Source: Phyllobacterium pellucidum (GTDB taxonomy: Bacteria; Pseudomonadota; Alphaproteobacteria; Rhizobiales; Rhizobiaceae). From it: a stretch of DNA of 64,000 nt. Below are positions 50,480 to 59,788 of the stretch, piece by piece; the first letter of the stretch is position 1; every line of letters starts with the position of its first letter. A model generated the notes under the pieces. That model saw nothing but the letters and a program-made list of their open reading frames with translations. It did not search any database and was not told the origin of the DNA. The position numbers were made by a program, and so were the translations under genes. Location: assembly GCF_013327855.1 (NCBI RefSeq), contig NZ_JABUMX010000001.1, forward strand, positions 1,545,165-1,609,164, given 5' to 3'.

Positions 50480-50902
50480 TCCGGCGGATCGTCGCTTATC
50501 GCGTGGATCCTCGTGCTCTTGTCCCGAGGATCCCCTCTTTGCATCGTCGTTCAGCCTAGTGGCATGGATCCTCGGGACAAGGGCCCGAGGATGAGGCAGT
50601 GGGCTGGCGAGGATGACGGCAGCATGGTGGCGAGCATGGCGGGGAGGATGGCGGAAGTTTGTGGACTAGCATGATGCTGACCGTTGTGAACAAGGATGGC
50701 AACGGCAGTGGTGCTGGCGGTGAGTAGGTGAGGCCAGGCGCCGAGTTTGGCGTAGCTTCGCAGCCCGGAGAGGCCTGTCAGCCGCCATTCCCGACTGCAT
50801 TCAAGTGGCAACGGATGCCGGGACGCGTTTCTTGATTTCCTGGCCGCCACACTCACCCGCCAGACGGTAGCCTCGCCGCCGTCCTCTCCGGGCGGCGGGC
50901 CC
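50480..50902. other. Intergenic region with a repeat-derived segment
   Basis: About 420 bases between the FAH-family gene and the converging tamB. The first 110 bases hold an inverted repeat (listed separately). The rest is GC-rich with GGATGGCGGA-like words and no reading frame that I believe; an antisense frame at 50551-50952 reads through the repeat and looks like repeat-derived translation. Confidence 0.6.
50507..50592. repeat. Inverted repeat, 27-base arms
   Basis: The arms at 50507-50533 and 50566-50592 are reverse complements except at two positions near one end, with a 32-base spacer. Each arm also contains its own smaller ATCCTCG/CGAGGAT palindrome. This resembles dispersed intergenic palindromes of rhizobia; it might also terminate transcription between the two convergent genes. 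Confidence 0.75.
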
Positions 50903-53900
50903 TCAATAATCCTTTTCGTAGAACAGGCCTGCGCCCGAATCGCCGTCGGCACCGACGGAGCCTCGTGCCTTCAGGTTCGGCGTGATGTCGAGATTGACAG
51001 TACCCTTGCTCGATCCACCCGAACCCGCCTCAACACCGAGGTAGACATTGTCGCGGATATAGCGCCCGGCGCGCACGCCTGTATTGCCCTTGGCGTCAGT
51101 AACGACGTCGAGATCATCAAGGCCCGTACTCTTGCGCAGATTATCGAGCAGCGACGAACGCTGGCCGCCGGCGAGTTCCGCTGCAGCAGCAGCGAGGCGC
51201 GCCACCTGCAGCGGCGACAATTCGCCGATGGAGCGCTTGAATATCAAACGGGCAAGAACCTCGTCCTGCGGCAGTTCCGGCTGCGACGAGAAGGTGATCT
51301 TGAGGTCGGATACCCGGCCCCTCACCATGACATTGACGGTAATGTCGGACCCTTGAGTCGTTGCAACAAAGTTTATTTCGGGGTCGAGGTCGCCGACGAG
51401 CGTGACCTGGCCCTCGGTAAAGGTGATGCGCTGGCCAAGAATGCCAAGCCGGCCGCGGATGAGATCGAAGGCGCCGACCGGCTGGATATCGGTGGCAGGA
51501 CCAGTCAGGCGCACCGAACCGCCGATCTCGGCATCGAGCCCGCGACCGCGAATGAAGATCTTGTTCGGCGCGTTCACGTTGATATCGAGACGAACGATGC
51601 TCGGCCGCGCAGTCGATGCGCCAGCCTTCCTCGTTCCATCGACACCGGCGCGGCGCAACGTTTTCACCACCGCCTTCGACGGGTCCTTGTGGCGCACATC
51701 GATCATTGCGGCAGAACCGCCGAAGTTTTCCGGCACGGTGATCTCGGCACGATTGACATCGATGTTGCCGGCAATGACCGGATCGCGGGTGAGCGGACCG
51801 CGGACTGTAAGCGCGCCCGTAACGGTCGCAACGAGCAGGTCGTCGTCGACATAGCGCGCCTTATTCAGCCGGATATCGATATTGGCGGGGAAGTTTGCCG
51901 CAGCGTCCGTCGAAATCGTGCCGCTGGCGCTGATAGAGCCGCCGGTCGAAAGCGCGGCGTTGAAGGTGCGGATCGTCACCGTCGTTCCCGCCATATCGCC
52001 AAGCAACGTAATGCGTTGCAGCCGAAGATTCGTCTGCGGGTCGAGCACCTCAGCGCCATTGGCGGAGAAGTTGCCGCGAATCTGCGGCTGGCTGAAGCTT
52101 CCCGAAACAGCGGCGGACACTTCAATGGTGCCCTTGGCCTGCGTCCCGCGCTCGGCGAGTGAGCGATTGACCAGCGAAAGCGGAATCCGGCCGGTGACGT
52201 TGACGCCGAGACCAGATCCGGACAGCGGAACATTGCCGTCGGCCGATACGGTCAGTCCTTGCGGCCCGTCCACCTTGGCGGAAGAAAGGTTCAGCACGTT
52301 GTTGGCAAAACGGCCCGCGGCGGCAAGCTGCAATGGCGCCAGTCCGTTGTCCTGCAGGGGACGTGCGGTAAGGCCGGCACCCTTCAGGTTGAACTCCACA
52401 TCGGGCCGGCTCAATGTGCCGGTGACACGGCCGCTGCCCGAGATATCGCCGCCAAGATTCTGGTCCCGGACGACGCCGTTGAGCGCCCGCAGCGGCAGGC
52501 TGCGCAGGTTGAAATCAACGCCGAGCTGGCCACCGGCAAGCGGAACGGAGCCTTTTGCCGACGCATCGATACCGCCGGCGCCGGTCACATGTGCGTCGAC
52601 GTTCAGCTGGTCGGTGGTCGAGGTCCCCTTGGCATCGACATTGACGGCGTCGACACCCGCCTGCTTCAGCGCGGCAGCGGTAATGCCGCGTGCCTGCACA
52701 TCGAAATTCACGTCCGGTTTCTGGCGTGTTCCGCCGATCCGGGCCTGGCCGTTGATCTCGCCACCGAGCCCAAGGTCGGGCTTGATCAGATTGGCGATGC
52801 TGAGCGGCAATCGCTGTGCGGCGACGGTCAAGCTCAGCGTTTCGGCAACATCACCGCTGACGGTGACCTTGCCCCCGTCAATATCGAGCAGGATATCGCC
52901 AAAGGAAATATTGCTGCCAGCCACATTGATCGCGGCCGGTGCGGTCAGCCTCGCGGCGACGTCGCCGCGTGTCAGCTCAGCCTTGGCAAGCGACAACTGG
53001 AAACCGTTGTCCGTGGGTTGCAGTGCGCCGGTCGTGGCGATGTGCGCGCTGTTGGCGAGACTTGCGCCAACAACGAAATTGGTCGTTCGGCCCGACTGCA
53101 TGGCGCGCGCTTCGGCCACGGTGATGTCGATACCGGCCGCCGATACATCAGTCGCGGTCACCGAACCATTGGCGGAAGGAACTTTGAAGATGTCCTGCGC
53201 CGTCAGGGCGATCGCTGCCTTGCCGACACGGATATCATTGGCCTTCAGGCCGTTGACCTGCCCCTTGACCTCGACATTCTGTTTCTCGTCATCGTGGGTA
53301 AGCGCAATCGTTGCATCCGCCTTACCCGTGGCATTGACGAGGAACAGGGCCGCCGCCGTCGAAAGATCCGTCGAAGCAAGGGTAAAATTGCCCTGCAGCA
53401 GCCCTTTCAGGTTCTGCGTGACATCGCCGCGCAGCCTGGTCCCGCCGGCGATGAACTGGATATCGCTCAAGCGCTTCTCGTCAGCACGGATTGCGATATT
53501 CGTGCTGAGGTCTGCCCGCTTGTCGTCGAGGAAGGCGAGACCGGAAACCCTGCCGTCGACATTGCCATTGAACAGCGTGCCATTGAAGGTCAGGGCCCCA
53601 TCGGTCAGCTTGCGCCCCGAGAGCGCGCCTTGCGGCACGCCGGCATTGAAGGCGAGCGCTATGATATTGTCCTGGCCGCGGGCGCTGCCCTTCACCTTGA
53701 GAGCGCCCTTTGCCTTTTCGGAAAGCAGGGCGAGATCGCTTAGATCGAGGCCGAAATCGAAGTTCGCTGCGCCAGTCGCGAAGGTTCCGTTGGCCGTTAG
53801 AAGCGTTTGTGGATTCTCCACGCGGAAGTTCCTGGCGCTAAGACCGGCTTCGCCGCGGGCAAGACCACCGGTGAGGCGCGTCTCGCCGGCAAGCACCTTG

Positions 53901-55507
53901 TCGGCAGCGTCGATGCCGAGCTTCATGCCAGTTGCCTGCCCGTCGAGCATGAGATCGAACCCGCCCTTCAGCATCTCGATCAAGCCATTGGCCTTGAGGT
54001 CGAGCGAGCCGGCAAGGTCGCGCCCAGCAAGGGCGGAGAACGGTGCAAGGCTCGATGCCTTGACCAGAATATCGCCCTGGTAGGCGAAATTCTGGATCGT
54101 GCCTTCAAGGCCAGCGCTGAATCCATTCGCCGCGATGAGAGCCTGGCTTAGGTTAACGGGGGTACCTGCCTTCCAGTCGCCATAGATCTTGAGCTGGATC
54201 TTATCGCCGAGCGCTTCGGCAATATCGGCGCGCGTCGCGGTAATGCCGGAAACGTCGCCCGTTACGTCAAAGGTGAGCGAGCGAGCGGTCGGGCTGTCGA
54301 GATTTTCGGCAATGCCCTTGCCAAGAAGATTGACGTTACGGGCGGCAAAGCTCTCCGTCGTCAGATTGGTGATCTCGATGCTGCTCGTCCAGTCGTTGGT
54401 GGCGCTGGCGCCGAACGAGACGGCAAGCACGGCCTTGTCGACGGTGGTCTGCCCGCCTTTGACCGGAAGGATCACCTTCTTGCCGGACGGATCGGCAATA
54501 GTGCCATCGATCTTCAGGCGGCGCGGGAAGAGATCGTCGGTCGTATCGCCAGTGGCGTTGAGCGTGAGCGAATTGCTCCTGATGCTGAGCTGATCGAGCG
54601 CGACACCGCCACCGTCACGGGCGACGCCATTGACGACGAGTGCGGTCTCGTTGCCGAAGAAATCACGGAAGATGGGGGGCACCAGCGTAGCGATTTCGCC
54701 GTTCATCGTTGCCTTGAAGGCGAGGCCATCCGGCTGGCGGTCGAATTTGGTATCGCCGGTGAGAACGCGCTTGCCGGCCGCGTCGAGCGTCAACTGCAGG
54801 GCAAGGTCGCTTACCGGCCCCGATCCCTTCAGCGCCAGCGCGACGGGGGGCCTGCCTTCAATATTAAGAAGGTTGGCAACGATGCCGTTCTGCGGCTCGT
54901 TCAGGGTCAGATCGAGGTCGAGTTGCTGGCTCTGATTGGCATACGCCGCCTTGATGTTAAACTCGCCGCCGGGCCCATCCAGGCGTTTGACGGCAAGCGT
55001 CGTATCAAGCGATCCACTTTCAAGCTTCAGGTTGCCCGCGATGGAGATTTCCGACCGAAGCCCGAATACACCGTCGCCGAAGGCAATGCGCGCCACCTGC
55101 AGATCCTGGAGGATGACAGCTAGCGGTAGTTCCGGCAGGCTGAAACCCTTGGCTTCCGGCGAAGGCAAGCTGTCGTCGGGAAGCGGCTTGCGGAAGACGT
55201 CGATTCGGTCGGCGGCAAGCGTGTTGATATCGAGCCGGCCTCTCAGAAGCGCAAGGCGGCTCCAGACAATGCGGGCATTGGTGATCTTGAGCCAGACCCC
55301 TTCGCGGTCAGCCACCGTTATGCTGCCGATGCTCGCTTCGGAGGAAAGCACGCCCTGGATGTCCGAAATGACGATCTGCCGGTTGGGAGTTGAAAGCTGG
55401 TTCTGAACGAAGCTCAGGAAGTAGGATTTCTCCGCCTCGGCGCTATCCTGCGCCAGGGCCGGTGCTGCAAAAAGCAGCAGGAAGAGACTTACGAGGAACC
55501 GGGTCAA
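50903..55507 (-). CDS. tamB: Translocation and assembly module subunit TamB
   Basis: A 1534-residue inner-membrane-anchored periplasm-spanning protein. An N-terminal signal/anchor (MTRFLVSLFLLLFAAPALA) is followed by very long beta-strand repeats rich in Gly, Asp, Asn and Leu, and ends in the conserved TamB (DUF490) domain: LILGQRITFTEGQVTLVGDLDP-like wording, SQPELPQDEVLARLIF, then a final YEKDY. It acts with TamA in outer-membrane protein assembly and probably lipid transport. The start codon is a TTG that overlaps the tamA stop (TTTTGA); no ATG gives a signal peptide. It is somewhat longer than the 1259 residues of E. coli TamB, as in other alphaproteobacteria. Confidence 0.92.
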   Translation of the reverse strand: MTRFLVSLFLLLFAAPALAQDSAEAEKSYFLSFVQNQLSTPNRQIVISDIQGVLSSEASIGSITVADREGVWLKITNARIVWSRLALLRGRLDINTLAADRIDVFRKPLPDDSLPSPEAKGFSLPELPLAVILQDLQVARIAFGDGVFGLRSEISIAGNLKLESGSLDTTLAVKRLDGPGGEFNIKAAYANQSQQLDLDLTLNEPQNGIVANLLNIEGRPPVALALKGSGPVSDLALQLTLDAAGKRVLTGDTKFDRQPDGLAFKATMNGEIATLVPPIFRDFFGNETALVVNGVARDGGGVALDQLSIRSNSLTLNATGDTTDDLFPRRLKIDGTIADPSGKKVILPVKGGQTTVDKAVLAVSFGASATNDWTSSIEITNLTTESFAARNVNLLGKGIAENLDSPTARSLTFDVTGDVSGITATRADIAEALGDKIQLKIYGDWKAGTPVNLSQALIAANGFSAGLEGTIQNFAYQGDILVKASSLAPFSALAGRDLAGSLDLKANGLIEMLKGGFDLMLDGQATGMKLGIDAADKVLAGETRLTGGLARGEAGLSARNFRVENPQTLLTANGTFATGAANFDFGLDLSDLALLSEKAKGALKVKGSARGQDNIIALAFNAGVPQGALSGRKLTDGALTFNGTLFNGNVDGRVSGLAFLDDKRADLSTNIAIRADEKRLSDIQFIAGGTRLRGDVTQNLKGLLQGNFTLASTDLSTAAALFLVNATGKADATIALTHDDEKQNVEVKGQVNGLKANDIRVGKAAIALTAQDIFKVPSANGSVTATDVSAAGIDITVAEARAMQSGRTTNFVVGASLANSAHIATTGALQPTDNGFQLSLAKAELTRGDVAARLTAPAAINVAGSNISFGDILLDIDGGKVTVSGDVAETLSLTVAAQRLPLSIANLIKPDLGLGGEINGQARIGGTRQKPDVNFDVQARGITAAALKQAGVDAVNVDAKGTSTTDQLNVDAHVTGAGGIDASAKGSVPLAGGQLGVDFNLRSLPLRALNGVVRDQNLGGDISGSGRVTGTLSRPDVEFNLKGAGLTARPLQDNGLAPLQLAAAGRFANNVLNLSSAKVDGPQGLTVSADGNVPLSGSGLGVNVTGRIPLSLVNRSLAERGTQAKGTIEVSAAVSGSFSQPQIRGNFSANGAEVLDPQTNLRLQRITLLGDMAGTTVTIRTFNAALSTGGSISASGTISTDAAANFPANIDIRLNKARYVDDDLLVATVTGALTVRGPLTRDPVIAGNIDVNRAEITVPENFGGSAAMIDVRHKDPSKAVVKTLRRAGVDGTRKAGASTARPSIVRLDINVNAPNKIFIRGRGLDAEIGGSVRLTGPATDIQPVGAFDLIRGRLGILGQRITFTEGQVTLVGDLDPEINFVATTQGSDITVNVMVRGRVSDLKITFSSQPELPQDEVLARLIFKRSIGELSPLQVARLAAAAAELAGGQRSSLLDNLRKSTGLDDLDVVTDAKGNTGVRAGRYIRDNVYLGVEAGSGGSSKGTVNLDITPNLKARGSVGADGDSGAGLFYEKDY

Positions 55508-57432
55508 AACGCTTGTCCTATGCCAACATAGAGAGCAAAATCGGGGTCGTCGTGGGTACGGTCGAGCGGTACCGCAAAGTCGAGGCGGATCGGTCCAAGG
55601 CCGGTATTGTAGCGCAAGCCTGCGCCAACGCCGACACGGAGCTGTTCGGAAAAGTCCGGATAGGACTGTTCGCCGACATAGCCCGCATCGACGAAGCCGA
55701 CGACACCGATCGTATCGGTCATGCGTACCCGCGCTTCGACCGAGCTTTCGACGAGCGAACGCCCGCCAATGACGAAATCCTCGCCGTCGCGCGTCACGTT
55801 CACGCCTACATTGCGGTAGGCATAGCCGCGAATCGAGCCGCCGCCGCCGGCAAAGAACAACTGATCTGGCGGCAATTCGGCGATGTCGGCTCCTACAATG
55901 CTGCCGAGCTTCAAGCGTCCCGCCAGGATGAAGCGCTTGTCGGCATCGAAACTGTGATAGGTGCGGCCTTCAGCGGTGAATTTGCTGGCGAAATTGCCGT
56001 ACTCGAACTCGTAGAAGGGCGTGATCAGGCCTTCGAGGTAATATCCCTTCGAAGGATCGACCTTGTTGTCACGGCTGTCATAGGTAAGTCCACCGATGAA
56101 GCCCGCCGTCAGAAAATCGCGCTTGCCGAAAAAATCGTCGTCGAAACGGGATTTCGCGACGTTGGCCATGATCTTGCCGGTCAGTTCATCGGAGAAAATC
56201 CGCGTGAACCCGCCCTGCGCCGTAATCGACGTCTGCGTATAGGCATCGAGAACCTGGCGCTCGCCGATGAGCGACGTGACGAAATCAGTATCCGGATTGA
56301 AAACGCCCGGCTTGGTGAAGGTCACGCCAAGAAGATAATTATAGTCCTGCGGATTGAACGACTGGCCACCAATGCCGCCAATCTTCGCATCGAAGCGCAA
56401 TCGTTCGGCGTGACCGAAGAGATTGCGGTGCAGCCAATAGGCCTCGAAACCGGCGCCGTCGAGCGTCGAATAGCTGCCGCCGAGGCCGAACCGGCGCAGC
56501 TTCTGTTCCTGCACGGCGACGGTGATCGGCAGCAGCCCGTTCGGTGTGATCGCGTCGGCTTCTTCAATGCGGGCGGAGCGGAACACTTCAAGACGGGAGA
56601 GCCGCTTCTTGGCGCGCTCGATTTCGTCCGGATCATACTCCACGCCCGGCTGCAATCCGGTGATGAAGGCTACGAACTCCGGATCCATCCGTTCGGTGCC
56701 CCTTACGGTCACAGGACCGAAGGCGGCCCGGCGATCGGGCTCGACATCAATGGTGGCATCGATCCTGTTGTCATCGTGATTGGCGACGACGTCGCGCGAT
56801 ACGATCCGGGCCTTGGGGTGGCCCTGTTCGCGCCATGCGTCAACGGCAAGGCGTTCGGCCTTGAGGATCGCCGTCGATGTAGCGACATCGCCGGGTGCGA
56901 AGCCTTGATCTTCGGGCCTGTCAACGACGTCCTTGGGGTCTATAGGCAGCGGCGCCATATTCTTTATGCGCGTCGATGCAAACAGAAATTGCGGTCCGGG
57001 ATCGACGGCGATCACGACCGTGGAAGGATTGGGCAAATCGGCATCCGGCGGAATATCCGCGGCCTCCCTACCGTCGATCTTGATGCTGATCGTGCCGCCA
57101 TAGCGGCCATCGGCATAAAGCGCGCCCAGAATGCGGCGGTAGTCTCCCCGTGCCTTGGCGATCAGGCCCGCCGCGCCGGAGGCAGGCTTGTCCTCATCCT
57201 CGACAAGGCTCGATGCCCCCGCGACGAGCTTGGTTGTCGCCTTGTCCTCGCCTTGCGCATTTTCGACGCTGTAGCGGTGCGGGTCGGCAATGACGGCATC
57301 CGCATCATCGGTCTTGCGCTCGCCCCAAAGATGAATGCCGAAGAGGTCAAACGCCTGCGCCGGCGAAACAAGCGCGGTGAAGGCCAGCAAAGCTGCGCCG
57401 AAAAGCTTGGCCTGTGGGCGCCTCAATTCCAT
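55504..57432 (-). CDS. tamA: TamA, BamA/TamA family outer-membrane assembly protein
   Basis: A 642-residue Omp85-family protein. A signal peptide (ending PAQA) is followed by a rhizobial N-terminal extension, POTRA domains (about residues 100-325) and a 16-stranded C-terminal barrel. The barrel has LFFAGGGGSIRGYAYRNVG, the loop-6 R-G-Y motif of the family, and ends YVGIGQAF with the terminal Phe. ATG 57432 is taken as start, one codon after an in-frame TTG. The gene overlaps tamB by 4 bases, so the complex is made from one transcript. The usual partner order tamA-tamB is kept. Confidence 0.92.
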   Translation of the reverse strand: MELRRPQAKLFGAALLAFTALVSPAQAFDLFGIHLWGERKTDDADAVIADPHRYSVENAQGEDKATTKLVAGASSLVEDEDKPASGAAGLIAKARGDYRRILGALYADGRYGGTISIKIDGREAADIPPDADLPNPSTVVIAVDPGPQFLFASTRIKNMAPLPIDPKDVVDRPEDQGFAPGDVATSTAILKAERLAVDAWREQGHPKARIVSRDVVANHDDNRIDATIDVEPDRRAAFGPVTVRGTERMDPEFVAFITGLQPGVEYDPDEIERAKKRLSRLEVFRSARIEEADAITPNGLLPITVAVQEQKLRRFGLGGSYSTLDGAGFEAYWLHRNLFGHAERLRFDAKIGGIGGQSFNPQDYNYLLGVTFTKPGVFNPDTDFVTSLIGERQVLDAYTQTSITAQGGFTRIFSDELTGKIMANVAKSRFDDDFFGKRDFLTAGFIGGLTYDSRDNKVDPSKGYYLEGLITPFYEFEYGNFASKFTAEGRTYHSFDADKRFILAGRLKLGSIVGADIAELPPDQLFFAGGGGSIRGYAYRNVGVNVTRDGEDFVIGGRSLVESSVEARVRMTDTIGVVGFVDAGYVGEQSYPDFSEQLRVGVGAGLRYNTGLGPIRLDFAVPLDRTHDDPDFALYVGIGQAF

Positions 57433-57680
57433 CAACCAGCAAAATCCTTACTCAAAAAATGACACACATTACGCCGCAGGCACGGAGACACATCCCCACG
57501 GATTGTTAAAAATCCTCTCCCGAGCTTAAGAAATTGATAACATGCCGGTCAGGGTGGGCCAACCCGCTAAGACCAAGCTCTGGTCGCCTAGGGGTTTTCT
57601 TGTGGCCATATCGCCACAGAACTCTGCCGGGTGCGGATCACTTTTTGTTAGAGCAATGCAACAGACCGGCTTGAAACGAC

Positions 57681-57705
57681 GAAGCGCCGGTCAGGCCGGC
57701 GCTTC
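57681..57705 (-). terminator. Hairpin downstream of dadA
   Basis: A perfect 10-bp stem, GAAGCGCCGG with CCGGCGCTTC, has a 5-base loop and starts 11 bases past the dadA stop. On the minus strand only GTCGTTTC follows, so intrinsic termination is possible but weak. The rest of the 57433-57715 gap must hold the tamA promoter; nothing else was recognised. Confidence 0.5.
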
Positions 57706-57715
57706 TCAAGTTTAA

Positions 57716-58990
57716 TTATTCCGCGGCGGCCAGCCACTCCGATTGCCCGGCTTTTTCCGCCGGCATCGCCGCGCTGATATGACCGGCAACGATCTCCGCG
57801 GTTGCGGCCGACAGTGTCCAGCCGAGATGGCCATGCCCCGTATTGTAGAAGACACCCGACCGCTTGCCGCTGCCGACGCGCGGCAGCATGTTCGGCATCA
57901 TCGGGCGAAGGCCAGCCCACGGCACCACATTCGACGTATCCATGCCCGGGAAGAGATCGCGGCTCCAATCGACCAGCGGCTTGACGCGGTCATGACGGAT
58001 GTCACGGTTTTCGCCATTGTATTCGGCGGTGCCGGCGACCCGCAGCCGTCCCGCGCCGAGGCGGCTGGTGACGATTTTGGCATCGTCATCAAGCAAACTT
58101 ACCCACGGTGCTGCCGTACGGCTTGCCTCGTCGCCGAGGTTGATGGTGATCGAGTATCCCTTGACCGGATAGATGTTGACCCTGTCGCCAAGCTGCGCAG
58201 CAAATTTGCGGCTGGCAATGCCGGCACAGATGACGATCGCATCGAAGCGCTCGCTCTCGACCGGCGAAAGCGTCTGTGAGGCGCTGTTCCAGGCAACAAC
58301 TATGCCATCCTTCCCATGCCTGAGGGTCTGCACATTGGCGTCGCCTACGAAGCGAACGCCGCGGCGCGCAGATGCTTCGGCAAGGCCCCGGGTGAACTTG
58401 TGGATGTCGCCCGTCGAATCTGAGGGCGTGAAAAAGCCGCCATGGAACGTGCCGTCGAGCGCTGGTTCGATGTGGTGAATTTCTTCGTTCGTGACCGAGC
58501 GGCGGTCTAGGCCCCCTGCTTCAAGCAGCTTGTTGACCTTGACGGCATGGTCGTAACCATATTTCGAACGATAGATATGCAGGATGCCGCGCTTCTCGAG
58601 ATCGAAATCGATCTTCTCTTCGGCAGCGATTTCGAACATGCGCTTGCGCGCCTCGATGGCGAGCCTGGTTGTCGCTATCGTGTTCTTCTCATAGTGCGGA
58701 ATGTTCATGACGAACTCCGCCATCCACGAATATTTGTGCCACGATGGCTTTGGATTCATGAGCAGCGGCGCATCCTTGCGCAGCATCCACTTCATGCCCT
58801 TGAGCACCGTGCCCCAACTGTTCCAGACTTCGGCGTTCGACGCCGAAAGCTGGCCGCCATTGGCAAACGACGTCTCCATCGCGGCGTATCGGTTGCGGTC
58901 GAAAACGGTAACGGTGTGCCCCTGGCGGGCAAGCGCATAGGCGGTGGTGACGCCGGTAATACCAGCGCCGATAATGGCGATCGAGGTCAT
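57716..58990 (-). CDS. dadA: D-amino acid dehydrogenase, small-subunit (DadA) family, under glycine riboswitch control
   Basis: A 424-residue FAD-dependent DAO-family dehydrogenase: SIAIIGAGITGVTTAYALARQG at the N-terminus (FAD-binding), ETSFANGGQLSASNAEVWNSWG characteristic of DadA, and VPWAGLRPMMPNMLPRVG plus NTGHGHLGWTLSAATAEIVAG at the C-terminus. It deaminates D-amino acids (or glycine) to 2-oxo acids, passing electrons to the respiratory chain. GAAGGA lies 9 bases before the ATG at 58990. The tandem glycine riboswitch in its leader suggests glycine as a physiological substrate or signal. Confidence 0.9.
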   Translation of the reverse strand: MTSIAIIGAGITGVTTAYALARQGHTVTVFDRNRYAAMETSFANGGQLSASNAEVWNSWGTVLKGMKWMLRKDAPLLMNPKPSWHKYSWMAEFVMNIPHYEKNTIATTRLAIEARKRMFEIAAEEKIDFDLEKRGILHIYRSKYGYDHAVKVNKLLEAGGLDRRSVTNEEIHHIEPALDGTFHGGFFTPSDSTGDIHKFTRGLAEASARRGVRFVGDANVQTLRHGKDGIVVAWNSASQTLSPVESERFDAIVICAGIASRKFAAQLGDRVNIYPVKGYSITINLGDEASRTAAPWVSLLDDDAKIVTSRLGAGRLRVAGTAEYNGENRDIRHDRVKPLVDWSRDLFPGMDTSNVVPWAGLRPMMPNMLPRVGSGKRSGVFYNTGHGHLGWTLSAATAEIVAGHISAAMPAEKAGQSEWLAAAE

Positions 58991-59049
58991 GGCAGTTAGT
59001 CCTTCAGCACAAATGGTTCCAGCTTCGCCGCGAGCGGCACGAAACCCCA

Positions 59050-59278
59050 TCTGTCACGGGACCTGAGAGTTTGGCCCTTACGCACCTGCCGGATGTTTGC
59101 CATCCCTTGTCTCGGCTGCGTTACCGGTTTGCGCCGGTCAGGGCTTTCTCCTTCGGTGGGCGAAGCCTTCGAAGCCACGCCACTCTCCAGATGTCCGACG
59201 CTAGTCTGGTCCTTTTGCCTGAGAGTTTCCGGGGCGGTTGCTCCATCGGCGCCGGTTTTACCGGTCTCTCCCAGATAG
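59050..59278 (-). ncRNA. Tandem glycine riboswitch in the dadA leader
   Basis: On the minus strand aptamer I (59278-59205) reads GGGAGAGACCGG, then CCGATGGAGCAACCGCC, then GGAAACTCTCAGGCAAAAGG, which is textbook. After a linker of about a dozen bases aptamer II (59193-59050) reads GGAGAGTGGCGTGG, CCACCGAAGGAGAAAGCCC and CCAAACTCTCAGGTCCCG. Aptamer II carries an unusually long insertion between its core halves (about 70 bases, with CCGGCGCAAACCGG and GGATGGCAAACATCC hairpins). No terminator follows before the ATG 60 bases away, so control is probably translational. Confidence 0.95.
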
Positions 59279-59387
59279 CCTGTGCGAACGGGCTGCTTAT
59301 ATCGCAACCGTGAGAAGAGAACAACTGGCTAACGAAGGCCGGACCCATTATGTTGATTGCACCAGTTCAGACCACCGGAGCAGATAA

Positions 59388-59624
59388 ATGAAACCCGTCT
59401 TCCTGCAGCTGCAGTGCTTCCCCGGCAAGACCTATGAGGTCGCAGCTGCCCTCTACGAGCGTGAAATCGTATCGGAGCTTTATTCGACAAGCGGCGATTA
59501 TGACCTCCTGGCAAAGATCTACATCGCCGAGGACAAGGACGTCGGCAAGTTCATCAACGACAACGTGCTCGGAATTCCGGGAATTGCCCGTTCCTTGACG
59601 ACGATGACTTTCACGGCGTTTTGA
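59388..59624 (+). CDS. Stand-alone Lrp/AsnC ligand-binding (RAM) domain protein
   Basis: A 78-residue protein consisting only of the effector-binding alpha-beta sandwich of Lrp/AsnC regulators: FLQLQCFPGKTYEVAAALYE, then ELYSTSGDYDLLAKIYI (the G-D-Y-D-L core) and NVLGIPGIARSLTTMTF. No DNA-binding domain is present and the frame has no room for one upstream. Such proteins oligomerise and bind amino acids, and might modulate full-length Lrp. CGGAGCAGATAA precedes the ATG. It diverges from the riboswitch-controlled dadA and precedes ilvD, two amino-acid metabolism genes. Confidence 0.88.
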   Translation: MKPVFLQLQCFPGKTYEVAAALYEREIVSELYSTSGDYDLLAKIYIAEDKDVGKFINDNVLGIPGIARSLTTMTFTAF

Positions 59625-59788
59625 ACGCAAGCCCCGAGACATTACGTCCCGTTTCGGGCAGAGATGAAGTCCACTATGAAATAAATGCAACAATTTGCAC
59701 GCCCCGCAGGAAACAAACGCCATTTTGCCATTGGCTCTGTTTGTCTGTAGAGATGCTTTTTCGACCACGACCATCAGGATGATCCCAA

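Noticed and set aside
50551..50952. Minus-strand frame of 133 codons downstream of tamB
   Set aside because: It overlaps the tamB end and translates through the inverted repeat, so it looks like a repeat-derived artefact.
51882..54083. Long plus-strand open frame (733 codons) opposite tamB
   Set aside because: It lies antisense inside tamB, has no recognisable domain, and its composition is what the GC-rich third positions of tamB produce on the other strand.
55390..57462. 690-codon plus-strand frame opposite tamA
   Set aside because: It is antisense to a clear Omp85 protein with signal peptide and barrel; no motif is visible in it.
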